DNA of 64,000 nt. Origin: Locusta migratoria. Taxonomy: Eukaryota > Arthropoda > Insecta > Orthoptera > Acrididae. A program made the translations under genes and the position numbers. The stretch covers positions 22,783 to 86,782 of the forward strand of contig JAOYRU010000057.1 of the NCBI GenBank assembly GCA_026315105.1. The letters run 5' to 3'. This document shows, one piece after another, positions 51,424 through 63,200 of the stretch. The notes under the pieces were generated by a model, which worked only from the letters and a program-made list of their open reading frames with translations, was not told where the DNA came from and did no database searches. Every line of letters starts with the position of its first letter. Position 1 is the first letter of the stretch.

Positions 51424-51437
51424 ACTCTCATTACTAT
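51424..51437 (+). repeat. Target-site duplication of element C, left copy
   Basis: actctcattactat lies directly before the (gtt)n tail of element C and is repeated perfectly at 57,406-57,419. The cut falls just at the TATA-like box of a satellite monomer. Confidence 0.95.
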
Positions 51438-51800
51438 GTTGTTGTTGTTGTTGTTGTTTATAGGGGACTAAACGACAAGGTCATCAGTCCCCTGTTCCAG
51501 GCAGTGATGAAACATGTGAGAGAACGAAAACACAGAGAACAAGGATTAGAGAGAATTCCTTGAATGTAAAATAAAGACAAACACTACACATATACACAGA
51601 GGAGTGCACAAAAGTGATAAAAATACAATGTCACAGCATAATGCTATGGCCGGCCGATCACTAAGATAATAACGGTTGAGCGAGCCATGCTGTACACACT
51701 AAAAAGAAAAACCAACTCAACCGAAAAGGTAGAGGCTATCAAGTAACTTAAAAAACAGTGTAAAAATGAGGGTCTGTCAATCACTCAGAAGCGCCTTCCA
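51438..51800 (-). other. Element C 3' UTR and AAC tail
   Basis: 363 bp from the ORF2 stop to the junction. On the element strand it ends ...gactgatgaccttgtcg..., then cctataaac and AAC repeats. The gactgatgacc stretch is shared with elements A and B just before their tails and may be the part of the RNA recognised by the RT. Confidence 0.8.
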
Positions 51801-54800
51801 TTAAATGGAAGGGTAGAAACCAGATGCGCGAATAAAATTTAAAACAGTAGTAGCCAAGGAGGCATTGTCACCTAAAACTGATGGCAGCGAATCTGGTAGG
51901 CTAAAGGACTGCCGCAAAGCGGCTAAAAACGGACAATACAACAGTATGTGGACTACAGTCAGCTGGTCGCCACAACGGCAAATTGGTGGGCCCTCTCGAC
52001 GCAAGAGGTGGCCGTGTGTTAACCATGTATGGCCAATGCGTAGTCGGCAGAGTACAACGGACTCACTACGAGAGGCTCGTAGGGAGGACCTCCACATTGC
52101 TGTAGAAGGCTTAACAGCACGGAGCTTATTCGGTGTGTTCGATTCAGCCCATTCTGTATTCCATAGGCTTAATACCTTCCGATGGAGCACCGCCCGGAGA
52201 TCCCTCTCCTGGAGACCGATTTCCAGCATGGTTGAGGTAGTAGCCTCTTTCGCCAGGTGGTCAACACGTTCATTTCCAGTTATTCCAATGTGGCCTGGAG
52301 TCCAAAGGAAGACCACAGTGTGACCAGATGTACCTAGTCTGTATACAGTTTCCTGAATGGACCGTACCAAAGGATGTCTCGGGAAACACTGGTTAAGGGC
52401 TTGTAAAGCACTCAGGGAGTCAGTACAGATAACCACAGACTCCCCGGGGCAGGCTCTGAGGTGTTCAAGGGCCCGCCAAATGGCGACAAGTTCCGCCGTA
52501 AACACACTACTCCCACAGGGCAATGAATGTTGTTCTATATGCCGGCCGTGGGTATAGGCATACCCAACATGGCCATCGACTAGGGAGCCATCGGTGTATA
52601 TAAATTCAGCACCATGGTACGAATCCAGAAGGGCCTGGAACTGTTGACGCAGAGTCTTTGGTGCAACAGAGGCTTTGGAGTCTCGGGACAAGTCGAACCG
52701 AAGCTGGAGGCGAGGAAGGACCCAAGGAGGAGTACGAGAATGGTCCTGGAAGGTGAGAGGAATAGGAAGGGACTCTAGAGAAGAAAGAAGGGAACGAACA
52801 CGAACCGCAATCGGGAGGCCCGACCGGGGCTGTCGTCGTGGAAAAGGGAGTGCGACAGCTGGGAAGAGAAGCCTGCCATTTGGGTGGTGAGGTACGGCAT
52901 GAATATGGGCAGCGTAAGAAGCCATTAGCTGTTGCCTTCTGAATCGCAGGGGAGGAACCCCAGACTCAGCAAGAAGGCTTGTCACAGGACTGGTACGGAA
53001 GGCCCCTGTTGCTAAACGGATGCCACTGTGATGAATCGGATCTAAGATCTGCAGTGCAGTTGGAGCTGCAGAATCATACACAAGGCAGCCATAATCCAGG
53101 CGTGACTGGATAAGTGCCTTATACAGGTGCAGTAGTGTGGGGCGAGCAGCTCCCCAACCTGTGTGGCTGAGGCAGCGGAGGATGTTAAGATGTCTCCAGC
53201 ATTTTTGTTTTAATTGGCGAAGATGCGGTATCCAGGTCAGCCGGGCATCAAAAAGCATGCCTAGGAAGCGGTGTGTCTCCTCAACGCGAAGGGGTTCATC
53301 ATTCAAATATAGCTCAGGTTCTGGATGAGCTACCCGACAGCGACAAAAGTGCATGACACGGGTTTTCTGCGCCGAAAATTGGAAACCATGTTCAGAGGCC
53401 CAAGTCTGTGCCCTTCGAATGGCTCCCTGCAGCCGCCGTTCTGTGACGTTAATGCTGCTGGAGCTGAAGTAAAGGCAAAAGTCGTCGGCAAACAAGGAGG
53501 AAGAGACAGACGTTCCTACTGCCGCAGCTAGTCCATTAATAGCTATCAAAAATAATGGTACACTTAAAACGGAGCCCTGTGGGACGCCATTCTCTAAAAC
53601 ATGAGCGGAACTAACAGAGGTGCCAACCCGAACCTGAAAGGAGCGTAGCGACAGGAAGTTCTGTATGAACGTCGGTAGGGCGCCACGTAAGCCCCAATCA
53701 TAAAGTGTGGAGAGAATGTGATGACGCCAGGTTGTATCATAAGCTTTGCGGAGGTCAAAAAAGACTGCCACAAGGTGTTCTCGGCGAGTAAAAGCGGTTC
53801 GAATGGCTGATTCCAGGGACACGAGATTGTCTAGAGTGGAACGGCCCTGACGGAAGCCTCCCTGTTGTGGAGCCAGGAGACCTCGATCCTCCAGTAGCCA
53901 CATAAGCCGTCGACTCACCATACGTTCGAGGATCTTACACAGAACGTTGGTGAGACTGATGGGGCGGTAGCTCCCAGCGTTGGACGGATCTGCGCCTGGT
54001 TTCATCACTGGGACGATAGTACTTCTCCGCCATTGTGACGGGAAAAGGCCTTCTGTCCAGAGACGATTATAAAGCGCGAGTAGCTGCCGTTTAAAGGCCG
54101 CTGAGAGGTGATGGACGAACTGGCTGTGGATACGGTCCGGACCAGGAGAGGTATTGGGGGACGCAGCAAGAGCAGTCTGGAACTCCCACTCACTAAATGG
54201 AGCATTGTACGCTTCCTGTCGACGTGTGCGAAAGGACAATTGCCTCCGCTCAACTCGCTCTTTGAGGGCGCGAAATTGTGCACTGTAGGCTGCGGTTGCA
54301 GAGCAACGTGCAAAATGACCTGCCATTAGCTCGGCAATAACCGTCGGGTCAGTACAAAGACTACCTTCGATTCGGAGTGACGGGATTCCGCTTGGTGGCC
54401 TGTACCCGAAGAGGCGCCGTACCTGCGACCACACTTGAGAAATGGAGGCGCGGGAGCCTATGGTGGCTACATATCGCTCCCAACAGTCCTGCTTACTCTG
54501 TTGGATCAGTCGCCGGGCTCGGGCCCGGAAACGCTTAAAAGCGATTAGATGTTCAATACTGGGGTGGCGCCGGTGGCGTTGAAGCGCCCGGCGTCGCTCC
54601 CGGATAGCGTCAGCTATCTCCCGCGTCCACCAAGGCACCGACTTGTGCCTAAGTGAGCCCTTGGTAGTCGGGACAGTCACTTCAGCAGCAGAAATAATGT
54701 CCTCAGTGAGTTGTTGTACTGCCATATCAATGTTATCTGGCAATGGAGCAGTAGCCACAGCTGTCGAGGTATAGCCATGCCAGTCAGCCCTATGGAGGGA

Positions 54801-55500
54801 CCACCGAGGCAGGCGTCCTGCAGGGTGAAATTGTGAGAGCGACAAAAGGAGAGGAAAGTGGTCGCTCCCACAAAGGTCATCATGGACCTGCCAAGATAAA
54901 TGCGGAAGGAGACTCGGGCTACAAATGGATAGGTCTATGGCGGAGAAAGAGCCATGCGCCACGCTGAAGTGTGTGGGTGCCCCACTATTCAAAATGCAAA
55001 TGTCAAGCTGTGTGAGAAGGTTCTCAAGGTCTCTACCACGGCCCGTGCTCTCATTTCCACCCCATAGAGGGTGGTGGGCATTGAAATCACCCAAGAGGAG
55101 GAATGGTTGTGGCAATTGGGCAACCAATGCAGTGATGTCAGCAGGAGAGACAACAACATCCGGGGGAAGGTATAGGGAACAGATGGTAAATTCCCTCTAT
55201 TGCCCGGAGTCGAACAGCCACTGCCTCCAGGGTCGTGTTGAGAGGCACAGCAGCGCTTGGGACGGTTGCAAGAACATAGACACATACTCCGCCAGATACC
55301 CTGTTATAGATGGAACGATTGTTGTAGTAGCCCCGATAGCCACGAAGGGCTGGGGTCCTCTGTGCAGGGAACCAAGTTTCCTGCAGGGCTATACAAAATG
55401 CTGGAAATCGGCACAACAGTTGTTGCAGTTCTGACAAATGGCGGAAAAAACCGCCACAGTTCCATTGCAGGATCACAGATGCTCCTGGTCGCTGGGACAT
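51801..55500 (-). pseudogene. Element C ORF2: endonuclease-RT-RNase H, one frameshift
   Basis: ATG at 55,498-55,500. The first third of the endonuclease is in one frame and the rest in another; an extra G in a three-base run (CCC on the plus strand at 55,193-55,195) accounts for the break. Discounting it gives 3,699 nt, exactly the ORF2 length of element B. Motifs present: QWNCGG, QETWF, GDFNAH, SAIDL, GSDHFP; RT with VPQGS and FADD (Phe where B has Tyr); RNase H with YTDGS, TAEL, TDSL and ERVD; and the C-terminal CRC...H...C motif. The 1,108 codons downstream of the shift (from 55,127) are uninterrupted, so this copy is only lightly decayed. Confidence 0.9.
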
Positions 55501-57009
55501 GCAGATTGGGACGGTACACTAGTGTCTGCAAGATTGTTTGCCGTCGCTGATGGTGGAGGCAGAGCCTCAACGTCCATCGCGTTTGGGGACTCAGCAAAAG
55601 CCAAGTCTTCAGGGGACGTGAGAATTTCTATTTCGTCCTCTGAGGCTGACGTTTGTTGCGGCGGCTCAGAAGCCACTTGGTGTTCAGTCTTTTTGGGCCT
55701 CTTTTTCTTCCTGTCCCGTTTGTCCTTTGGTCTCTCCTGCTGGGAGGGCTTGTCTGCCACATCAGGGACAGAGGATACCCTCGAGGCCCTGCGACCAGCA
55801 GGTAGTGGCTTTTTCAGCCACTCACTGGTATCTGCTGTACCAGCGTCAGAGACTTTGGGAGGAAGGGCATCGAGGGAGCCCTTCCTTGCAGGAGGAGCCA
55901 GAGATGGTTGTTGGTTCTCTGGCTCAGGGATGGGGACCGTTGTCCCCTGTGGTTTTGTATTCGTTGCTCCCAAAGTAGGGACCTTGGGGGCAACAGAAGA
56001 GGAGGCGCCCCCTGACAGTATGGGGGCAACTGGTAACTGTTGGGCCGGAGGGCCCAGGATGGTAGATTGAACTTGAGTTGACTTTACCATTGATGTTACT
56101 GTAGCATATGTCGACTTCATGCTGACAGGATGAATCTTTTCGTATTTGCGCTTGGCCTCGGAATATGAAAGTCTGTCCAGGGTCTTGTACTCCATTATCT
56201 TTCTCTCTTTTTGAAAAACTGTGCAGTGTGGCGAGCAGGGAGAGTGGTGCTGGCCCCAGTTTACACAGACTGGAGGCGGTGTACATGGGACGTCTGGGTG
56301 TGACGCACGTCCGCACTCGCGACAGGTGGGGTTGGCATCACAGCGAGATGACATATGGCCAAACCTCTAGCACTTAAAACAGCGCATAGGGGGAGGAACG
56401 TAGGGTTGGACATCACACCGGTAAACCATCACCTTGACTTTTTCGGGCAATGAATCACCCTCAAAAGCCAAGATGAAGGCACCAGTGGCGACCCTGTTGT
56501 CCTTCGGACCCCTGTATATGCGCCGAATAAACTGCACACCTCTCCTCTCCAAGTTCTTCCGGAGTTCGTCATCGGACTGGAGTAAGAGGATCTCGATGAA
56601 AAATAATACCCTGGACCATGTTCAAACTTTTATGCGGTGTGATGGTAATGGGAACGTCACCCAGCTTGTCACAGGCCAGCAGTGCCCGTGACTGGGCTGG
56701 GGACGACGTCGTTATCAAAATCGACCCGGATCTCATTTTAGATATGCCGTCTACCTCGCCAAACTTGTCTTCAATGTTCTCAACAAAAAACAGAGGCTTA
56801 GTTGACATAAACGATTCGCCATCTGTTCGACTGCACACTAAGTATCGAGGGGCATACGCCTCACCTTGATGACGAGCCCGACGTTCCTCCCATGGCGTAG
56901 CCAGGGATGGAAACGATTGGGGGTCATGCGATACTGCATTGAAAGAAACTCTTCCTCGCTTTGAGACGCCGTTTTCGCGGCCGGCCACGCTTCTGTTTGC
57001 TCGTTTCAT
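55473..57009 (-). pseudogene. Element C ORF1: gag-like zinc-knuckle protein, frameshift plus nonsense codon
   Basis: Starts with ATG at 57,007-57,009 (MKR), matching the internal ATG of ORF1 in B. The RRM-like region is followed by a one-base insertion in the ggatc run near 56,588-56,591. The first CCHC knuckle is then interrupted: its Trp codon, TGG in B, is TAG at 56,367-56,369. The remaining frame from 56,354 to 55,473 has the other knuckles and a charged, Ser/Pro-rich C-terminal part. Without these lesions the frame would be about 511 codons. It overlaps the start of ORF2 by 28 nt, while in B the two ORFs are 17 bp apart. Confidence 0.88.
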
Positions 57010-57405
57010 GATCGTCCCACGAGCAGCTAGGGAACTAAAGGTCCACCCAGGCAGAGCCCCGCTTGCCTGGGTAAGCCTTGTACAACTGAGGTGCGGCAGG
57101 TTCCTCAGAGGTTGCTCGCTAGCGGCTGTTCAACCTCAACAGCCAAGCATCTCCTCGGCACGAAGCACACCTTGAGATTGAGGTTTTTTTTAGAGAGGTT
57201 TGTACCATCCTCGCGACCCGGGCGATTAAGCCAAGATCCCCGGGCTCTGAAACGTACAACGTTCCACCGTCGCGCCGAACGATGGTCGTTGAAGCACGCA
57301 CAGAGCTTACGGTGTAGCGGACTGTTGGCGCGACACAGTCCACAGCTCAGGACCCCGGGTTCGCCAAGCCCGTACTCAGCAAATTAATGCTGAGCCCCTG
57401 AGGGG
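57010..57405 (-). other. Element C 5' UTR with terminal hairpins
   Basis: 396 bp. On the element strand the first bases can form CCCC-TCA-GGGG, then CTCAGCA-TTAATT-TGCTGAG, two successive hairpins within the first 31 bases. No other gene is seen. The sequence is unrelated by eye to the 5' UTR of B apart from being C/G-rich at its very start. Confidence 0.75.
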
Positions 57406-57419
57406 ACTCTCATTACTAT
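57406..57419 (+). repeat. Target-site duplication of element C, right copy
   Basis: actctcattactat follows the G-rich 5' end of C and continues as the normal satellite sequence (ataaggaccc). It is identical to 51,424-51,437. Confidence 0.95.
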
Positions 57420-57519
57420 ATAAGGACCCTGGGAGCCTATACAGACGACAGAATGGACGCTGGAGGACTGCGAGCTGCAAGGCGACTAGTCTGCGAAGTG
57501 ATTGACCTCTAAAATGGTA

Positions 57520-60260
57520 GTACATGATAATAAAAAACTATTTAAAAGATAAATTTGCATTTATTTCGTTATTTGCATTATTGTGCGTTTCCCTGCAAAC
57601 GCTCTCATTACTATATAAGGACCCTGGGAGCCTATACAGACGACTGAATGGACGCTGGATGACTGCGAGCTGCAAGGCGACTAGTCTGCGAAGTGATTGA
57701 CCACTAAAATGGTAGTACATGATAATAAAAAACTATTTAAAAGATAAATTTGCATTTATTTCGTTATTTGCTTTATTGTGCGTTTCCCGGGAAACACTCT
57801 CATTACTATATAAGGACCCTGGGAGCCTATTCAGACGACAGAATGGACGCTGGAGGACTGCGAGCTGCAAGGGGACTAGTCTGCGAAGTGATTGACCTCT
57901 AAAATGGTAGTACATGATAATAAAAAACTATTTAAAAGAGAAATTTGCATTTATTTCGTTATTTGCATTATTGTGCGTTTCCCTGCAAACGCTCTCATTA
58001 CTATATAAGGACCCTGGGAGCCTATACAGACGACAGAATGGACGCTGGAGGACTGCGAGCTGCAAGGCGACTAGTCTGCGAAGTGATTGACCTCTAAAAT
58101 GGTAGTACATGATAATAAAAAACTATTTAAAAAATAAATTTGCATTTATTTCGTTATTTGCATTATTGTGCGTTTCCCGGGAAACGCTCTCATTACTATA
58201 TAAGGACCCTGGGAGCCTAAACAGACGACAGAATGGACGCTGGAGGACTGCGAGCTGCAAGGGGACTAGTCTGCGAAGTGATTGACCTCTAAAATGGTAG
58301 TACATGATAATAAAAAACTATTTAAAAGATAAATTTGCATTTATTTCGTTATTTGCATTATTGTGCGTTTCCCTGCAAACGCTCTCATTACTATATAAGG
58401 ACCCTGGGAGCCGATAAAGACGACAGAATGGACGCTGGAGGACTACGAGCTGCAAGGCGACTAGTCTGCGAAGTGATTGACCTCTAAAATGGTAGTACAT
58501 GATAATAAAAAACTATTTAAAAGATAAATTTGCATTTATTTCGTTATTTGCATTATTGTGCGTTTCCCGGGAAACACTCTCATTACTATATAAGGAACCT
58601 GGGAGCCTATACAGACGACAGAATGGACGCTGGAGGACTGCGAGCTGCAAGGCGACTAGTCTGCGAAGTGATTGACGTCTAAAATGGTAGTACATGATAA
58701 TAAAAAACTATTTAAAAGATAAATTTGCATTTATTTCGTTATTTGCATTATTGTGCGTTTCCCGGGAAACACTCTCATTACTATATAAGGAACCTGGGAG
58801 CCTATACAGACGACAGAATGGACGCTGGAGGACTGCGAGCTACAAGGCGACTAGTCTGCGAAGTGATTGACCTCTAAAATGGTAGTACATGATAATAAAA
58901 AACTATTTAAAAGATAAATTTGCATTTATTTCGTTATTTGCATTATTGTGCGTTTCCCGGGAAACACTCTCATTACTATATAAGGACCCTGGGAGCCTAT
59001 ACAGACGACAGAATGGACGCTGGAGGACTGCGAGCTGCAAGGCGACTAGTCTGCGAAGTGATTGACCTCTAAAATGGTAGTACATGATAATAAAAAACTA
59101 TTTAAAAGATAAATTTGCATTTATTTCGTTATTTGCATTATTGTGCGTTTCCCTGCAAACGCTCTCATTACTATATAAGGACCCTGGGAGCCTATACAGA
59201 CGACTGAATGGACGCTGGAGGACTGCGAGCTGCAAGGCGACTAGTCTGCGAAGTGATTGACCACTAAAATGGTAGTACATGATAATAAAAAACTATTTAA
59301 AAGATAAATTTGCATTTATTTCGTTATTTGCTTTATTGTGCGTTTCCCGGGAAACACTCTCATTACTATATAAGGACCCTGGGAGCCTATTCAGACGACA
59401 GAATGGACGCTGGAGGACTGCGAGCAGCAAGGGGACTAGTCTGCGAAGTGATTGACCTCTAAAATGGTAGTACATGATAATAAAAAACAATTTAAAAGAG
59501 AAATTTGCATTTATTTCGTTATTTGCATTATTGTGCGTTTCCCGGGAAACGCTCTCATTACTATATAAGGACCCTGGGAGCCTATACAGACGACAGAATG
59601 GACGCTGGAGGACTGCGAGCTGCAAGGGGACTAGTCTGCGAAGTGATTGACCTCTAAAATGGTAGTACATGATAATAAAAAAAACTATTTAAAAGATAAA
59701 TTTGCATTTATTTCGTTATTTGCATTATTGTGCGTTTCCCTGCAAACGCTCTCATTACTATATAAGGACCCTGGGAGCCGATAAAGACGACAGAGTGGAC
59801 GCTGGAGGACTACGAGCTGCAAGGCGACTAGTCTGCGAAGTGATTGACCTCTAAAATGGTAGTACATGATAATAAAAAACTATTTAAAAGATAAATTTGC
59901 ATTTATTTCGTTATTTGCATTATTGTGCGTTTCCCGGGAAACACTCTCATTACTATATAAGGAACCTGGGAGCCTATACAGACGACAGAATGGACGCTGG
60001 AGGATTGCGAGCTGCAAGGCGACTAGTCTGCGAAGTGATTGACCTCTAAAATGGTAGTACATGATAATAAAAAACTATTTAAAAGATAAATTTGCATTTA
60101 TTTCGTTATTTGCATTATTGTGCGTTTCCCGGGAAACACTCATTACTATATAAGGACCCTGGGAGCCTATACAGACGACAGAATGGACGCTGGAGGACTG
60201 CGAGCTGCAAGGCGACTAGTCTGCGAAGTGATTGACCTCTAAAATGGTAGTACATGATAA
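57520..60260 (+). repeat. Duplicated 8-monomer block with a fused monomer
   Basis: Markers at 57,642 (gactgaatgg), about 57,700 (gaccacta) and the tgctttatt monomer recur exactly 1,560 bp (8 x 195) later. Beyond them the offset drops to 1,367 bp (7 monomers): the ccgataaag monomer at 58,318 recurs at 59,685. The monomer at about 59,461-59,655 combines gagaaattt of the 57,901 monomer with cccgggaaacgc and gcaagggg of the 58,096 monomer, so one monomer was lost by fusion. Confidence 0.85.
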
Positions 60261-63200
60261 TAAAAAACTATTTAAAAGATAAATTTGCATTTATTTCGTT
60301 ATTTGCATTTTTGTGCGTTTCCCGGGAAACACTCTCACTACTATATAAGGACCCTGGGAGCCTATACAGACGACAGAATGGACGCTGGAGGACTGCGAGC
60401 TGCAAGGCGACTAGTCTGCGAAGTGATTGACCTCTAAAATGGTAGTACATGATAATAAAAAACTATTTAAAAGATAAATTTGCATTTATTTCGTTATTTG
60501 CATTATTGTGCGTATCCCGGGAAACACTCTCATTACTATATAAGGACCCTGGGAGCCTATACAGACGACAGAATGGACGCTGGAGGACTGCGAGCTGCAA
60601 GGCGACTAGTCTGCGAAGTGATTGACCTCTAAAATGGTAGTACATGATAATAAAAAACTATTTAAAAGATAAATTTGCATTTATTTTCGTTATTTGCATT
60701 ATTGTGCGATTCCCGGGAAACACTCTCATTACTATATAAGGAACCTGGGAGCCTATACAGACGACAGAATGGACGCTGGAGGACTGCGAGCTGCAAGGCG
60801 ACTAGTCTGCGAAGTGATTGACCTCTAAAATGGTAGTACATGATAATAAAAAAACTATTTAAAAGATAAATTTGCATTTATTTCGTTATTTGCATTATTG
60901 TGCGTTTCCCGGGGAAACACTCTCATTACTATATAAGGACCCTGGGAGCCTATACAGACGACAGAATGGACGCTGGAGGACTGCGAGCTGCAAGGCGACT
61001 AGTCTGCGAAGTGATTGACCTCTAAAATGGTAGTACATGATAATAAAAAACTATTTAAAAGATAAATTTGCATTTATTTCGTTATTTTGCATTATTGTGC
61101 GTTTCCCGGGAAACACTCTCATTACTATATAAGGACCCTGGGAGCCTATACAGACGACAGAATGGACGCTGGAGGACTGCGAGCTGCAAGGCGACTAGTC
61201 TGCGAAGTGATTGACCTCTAAAATGGTAGTACATGATAATAAAAAACTATTTAAAAGATAAATTTGCATTTATTTCGTTATTTGCATTATTGTGCGTTTC
61301 CCTGCAAACGCTCTCATTACTATATAAGGAACCTGGGAGCCTATACAGACGACAGAATGGACGCTGGAGGATTGCGAGCTGCAAGGCGACTAGTCTGCGA
61401 AGTGATTGACCTCTAAAATGGTAGTACATGATAATTAAAAAACTATTTAAAAGATAAATTTGCATTTATTTCGTTATTTGCATTATTGTGCGTTTCCCGG
61501 GAAACACTCATTACTATATAAGGACCCTGGGAGCCTATACAGACGACAGAATGGACGCTGGAGGACTGCGAGCTGCAAGGCGACTAGTCTGCGAAGTGTT
61601 TGACCTCTAAAATGGTAGTACATGATAATAAAAAACTATTTAAAAGATAAATTTGCATTTATTTCGTTATTTGCATTATTGTGCGTTTCCCGGGAAACAC
61701 TCTCATTACTATATAAGGACCCTGGGAGCCTATACAGACGACAGAATGGACGCTGGAGGACTGCGAGCTGCAAGGCGACTAGTCTGCGAAGTGATTGACC
61801 TCTAAAATGGTAGTACATGATAATAAAAAACTATTTAAAAGATAAATTTGCATTTATTTCGTTATTTGCATTATTGTGCGTTTCCCTGCAAACGCTCTCA
61901 TTACTATATAAGGACCCTGGGAGCCTATACAGACGACAGAATGGACGCTGGAGGACTGCGAGCTGCAAGGCGACTAGTCTGCGAAGTGATTGACCTCTAA
62001 AATGGTAGTACATGATAATAAAAATCTATTTAAAAGATAAATTTGCATTTATTTCGTTATTTGCATTATTTTTTGTTGCGTTTCCCGGGAAACACTCTCA
62101 TTACTATATAAGGAACCTGGGAGCCTATACAGACGACAGAATGGACGCTGGAGGACTGCGAGCTGCAAGGCGACTAGTCTGCGAAGTGATTGACCTCTAA
62201 AATGGTAGTACATGATAATAAAAAACTATTTAAAAGATAAATTTGCATTTATTTCGTTATTTGCATTATTGTGCGTTTCCCCGGGAAACACTCTCATTAC
62301 TATATAAGGACCCTGGGAGCCTATACAGACGACAGAATGGACGCTGGAGGACTGCGAGCTGCAAGGCGACTAGTCTGCGAAGTGATTGACCTCTAAAATG
62401 GTAGTACATGATAATAAAAAACTATTTAAAAGATAAATTTGCATTTATTTCGTTATTTGCATTATTGTGCGTTTCCCTGCAAACGCTCTCATTACTATAT
62501 AAGGACCCTGGGAGCCTATACAGACGACAGAATGGACGCTGGAGGGACTGCGAGCTGCAAGGCGACTAGTCTGCGAAGTGATTGACCTCTAAAATGGTAG
62601 TACATGATAATAAAAAACTATTTAAAAGATAAATTTGCATTTATTTCGTTATTTGCATTATTGTGCGTTTCCCGGGAAACACTCTCATTACTATATAAGG
62701 AACCTGGGAGCCTATACAGACGACAGAATGGACGCTGGAGGACTGCGAGCTGCAAGGCGACTAGTCTGCGAAGTGATTGACCTCTAAAATGGTAGTACAT
62801 GATAATAAAAAACTATTTAAAAGATAAATTTGCATTTATTTCGTTATTTGCATTATTGTGCGTTTCCCGGGAAACACTCTCATTACTATATAAGGACCCT
62901 GGGAGCCTATACAGACGACAGAATGGACGCTGGAGGACTGCGAGCTGCAAGGCGACTAGTCTGCGAAGTGATTGACCTCTAAAATGGTAGTACATGATAA
63001 TAAAAAACTATTTAAAAGATAAATTTGCATTTATTTCGTTATTTGCATTATTGTGCGTTTCCCGGGAAACACTCTCATTACTATATAAGGACCCCTGGGA
63101 GCCTATACAGACGACAGAATGGACGCTGGAGGACTGCGAGCTGCAAGGCGACTAGTCTGCGAAGTGATTGACCTCTAAAATGGTAGTACATGATAATAAA

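Larger units (their letters stand above)
31543..51437 (+). repeat. Satellite array, segment 3 (196-bp to 195-bp transition)
   Basis: About 100 monomers, all in the same orientation. Up to about 34.9 kb they are of the 196-bp gggcagtgagctgcactggc type. From 35.8 kb the ggactgcgagctgcaaggc type with gataaattt appears, giving a 195-bp period. The two types mix to about 45 kb, after which the 195-bp type dominates. The mid-monomer segment changes along the array from ctgcag/ctgcaa to cccagga (about 36.8-46 kb) and cccggga (from about 44.6 kb). From about 46 to 51.4 kb ctgcaa and cccggga monomers mostly alternate, making a roughly 390-bp dimer. No gene is present. Confidence 0.97.
51438..57405 (-). 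mobile_element. Element C: full-length but mutated RNase H-bearing I-group non-LTR retrotransposon
   Basis: A 5,968-bp minus-strand element flanked by a perfect 14-bp target-site duplication. It has the same architecture as element B: 5' UTR, ORF1 with CCHC knuckles, ORF2 with endonuclease, RT and RNase H, 3' UTR and about seven AAC units. Protein similarity to B is clear along both ORFs, but the two are distinct families, roughly 70% identical by eye in the RT, with unrelated 5' UTR starts. Disabling lesions seen: a one-base insertion and a nonsense codon in ORF1, and a one-base insertion in ORF2. Confidence 0.93.

Noticed and set aside
51438..57405. LTR retrotransposon or endogenous retrovirus
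   Set aside because: There are no terminal repeats, protease or integrase. The endonuclease-RT-RNase H order, AAC tails and variable target duplications identify non-LTR elements.
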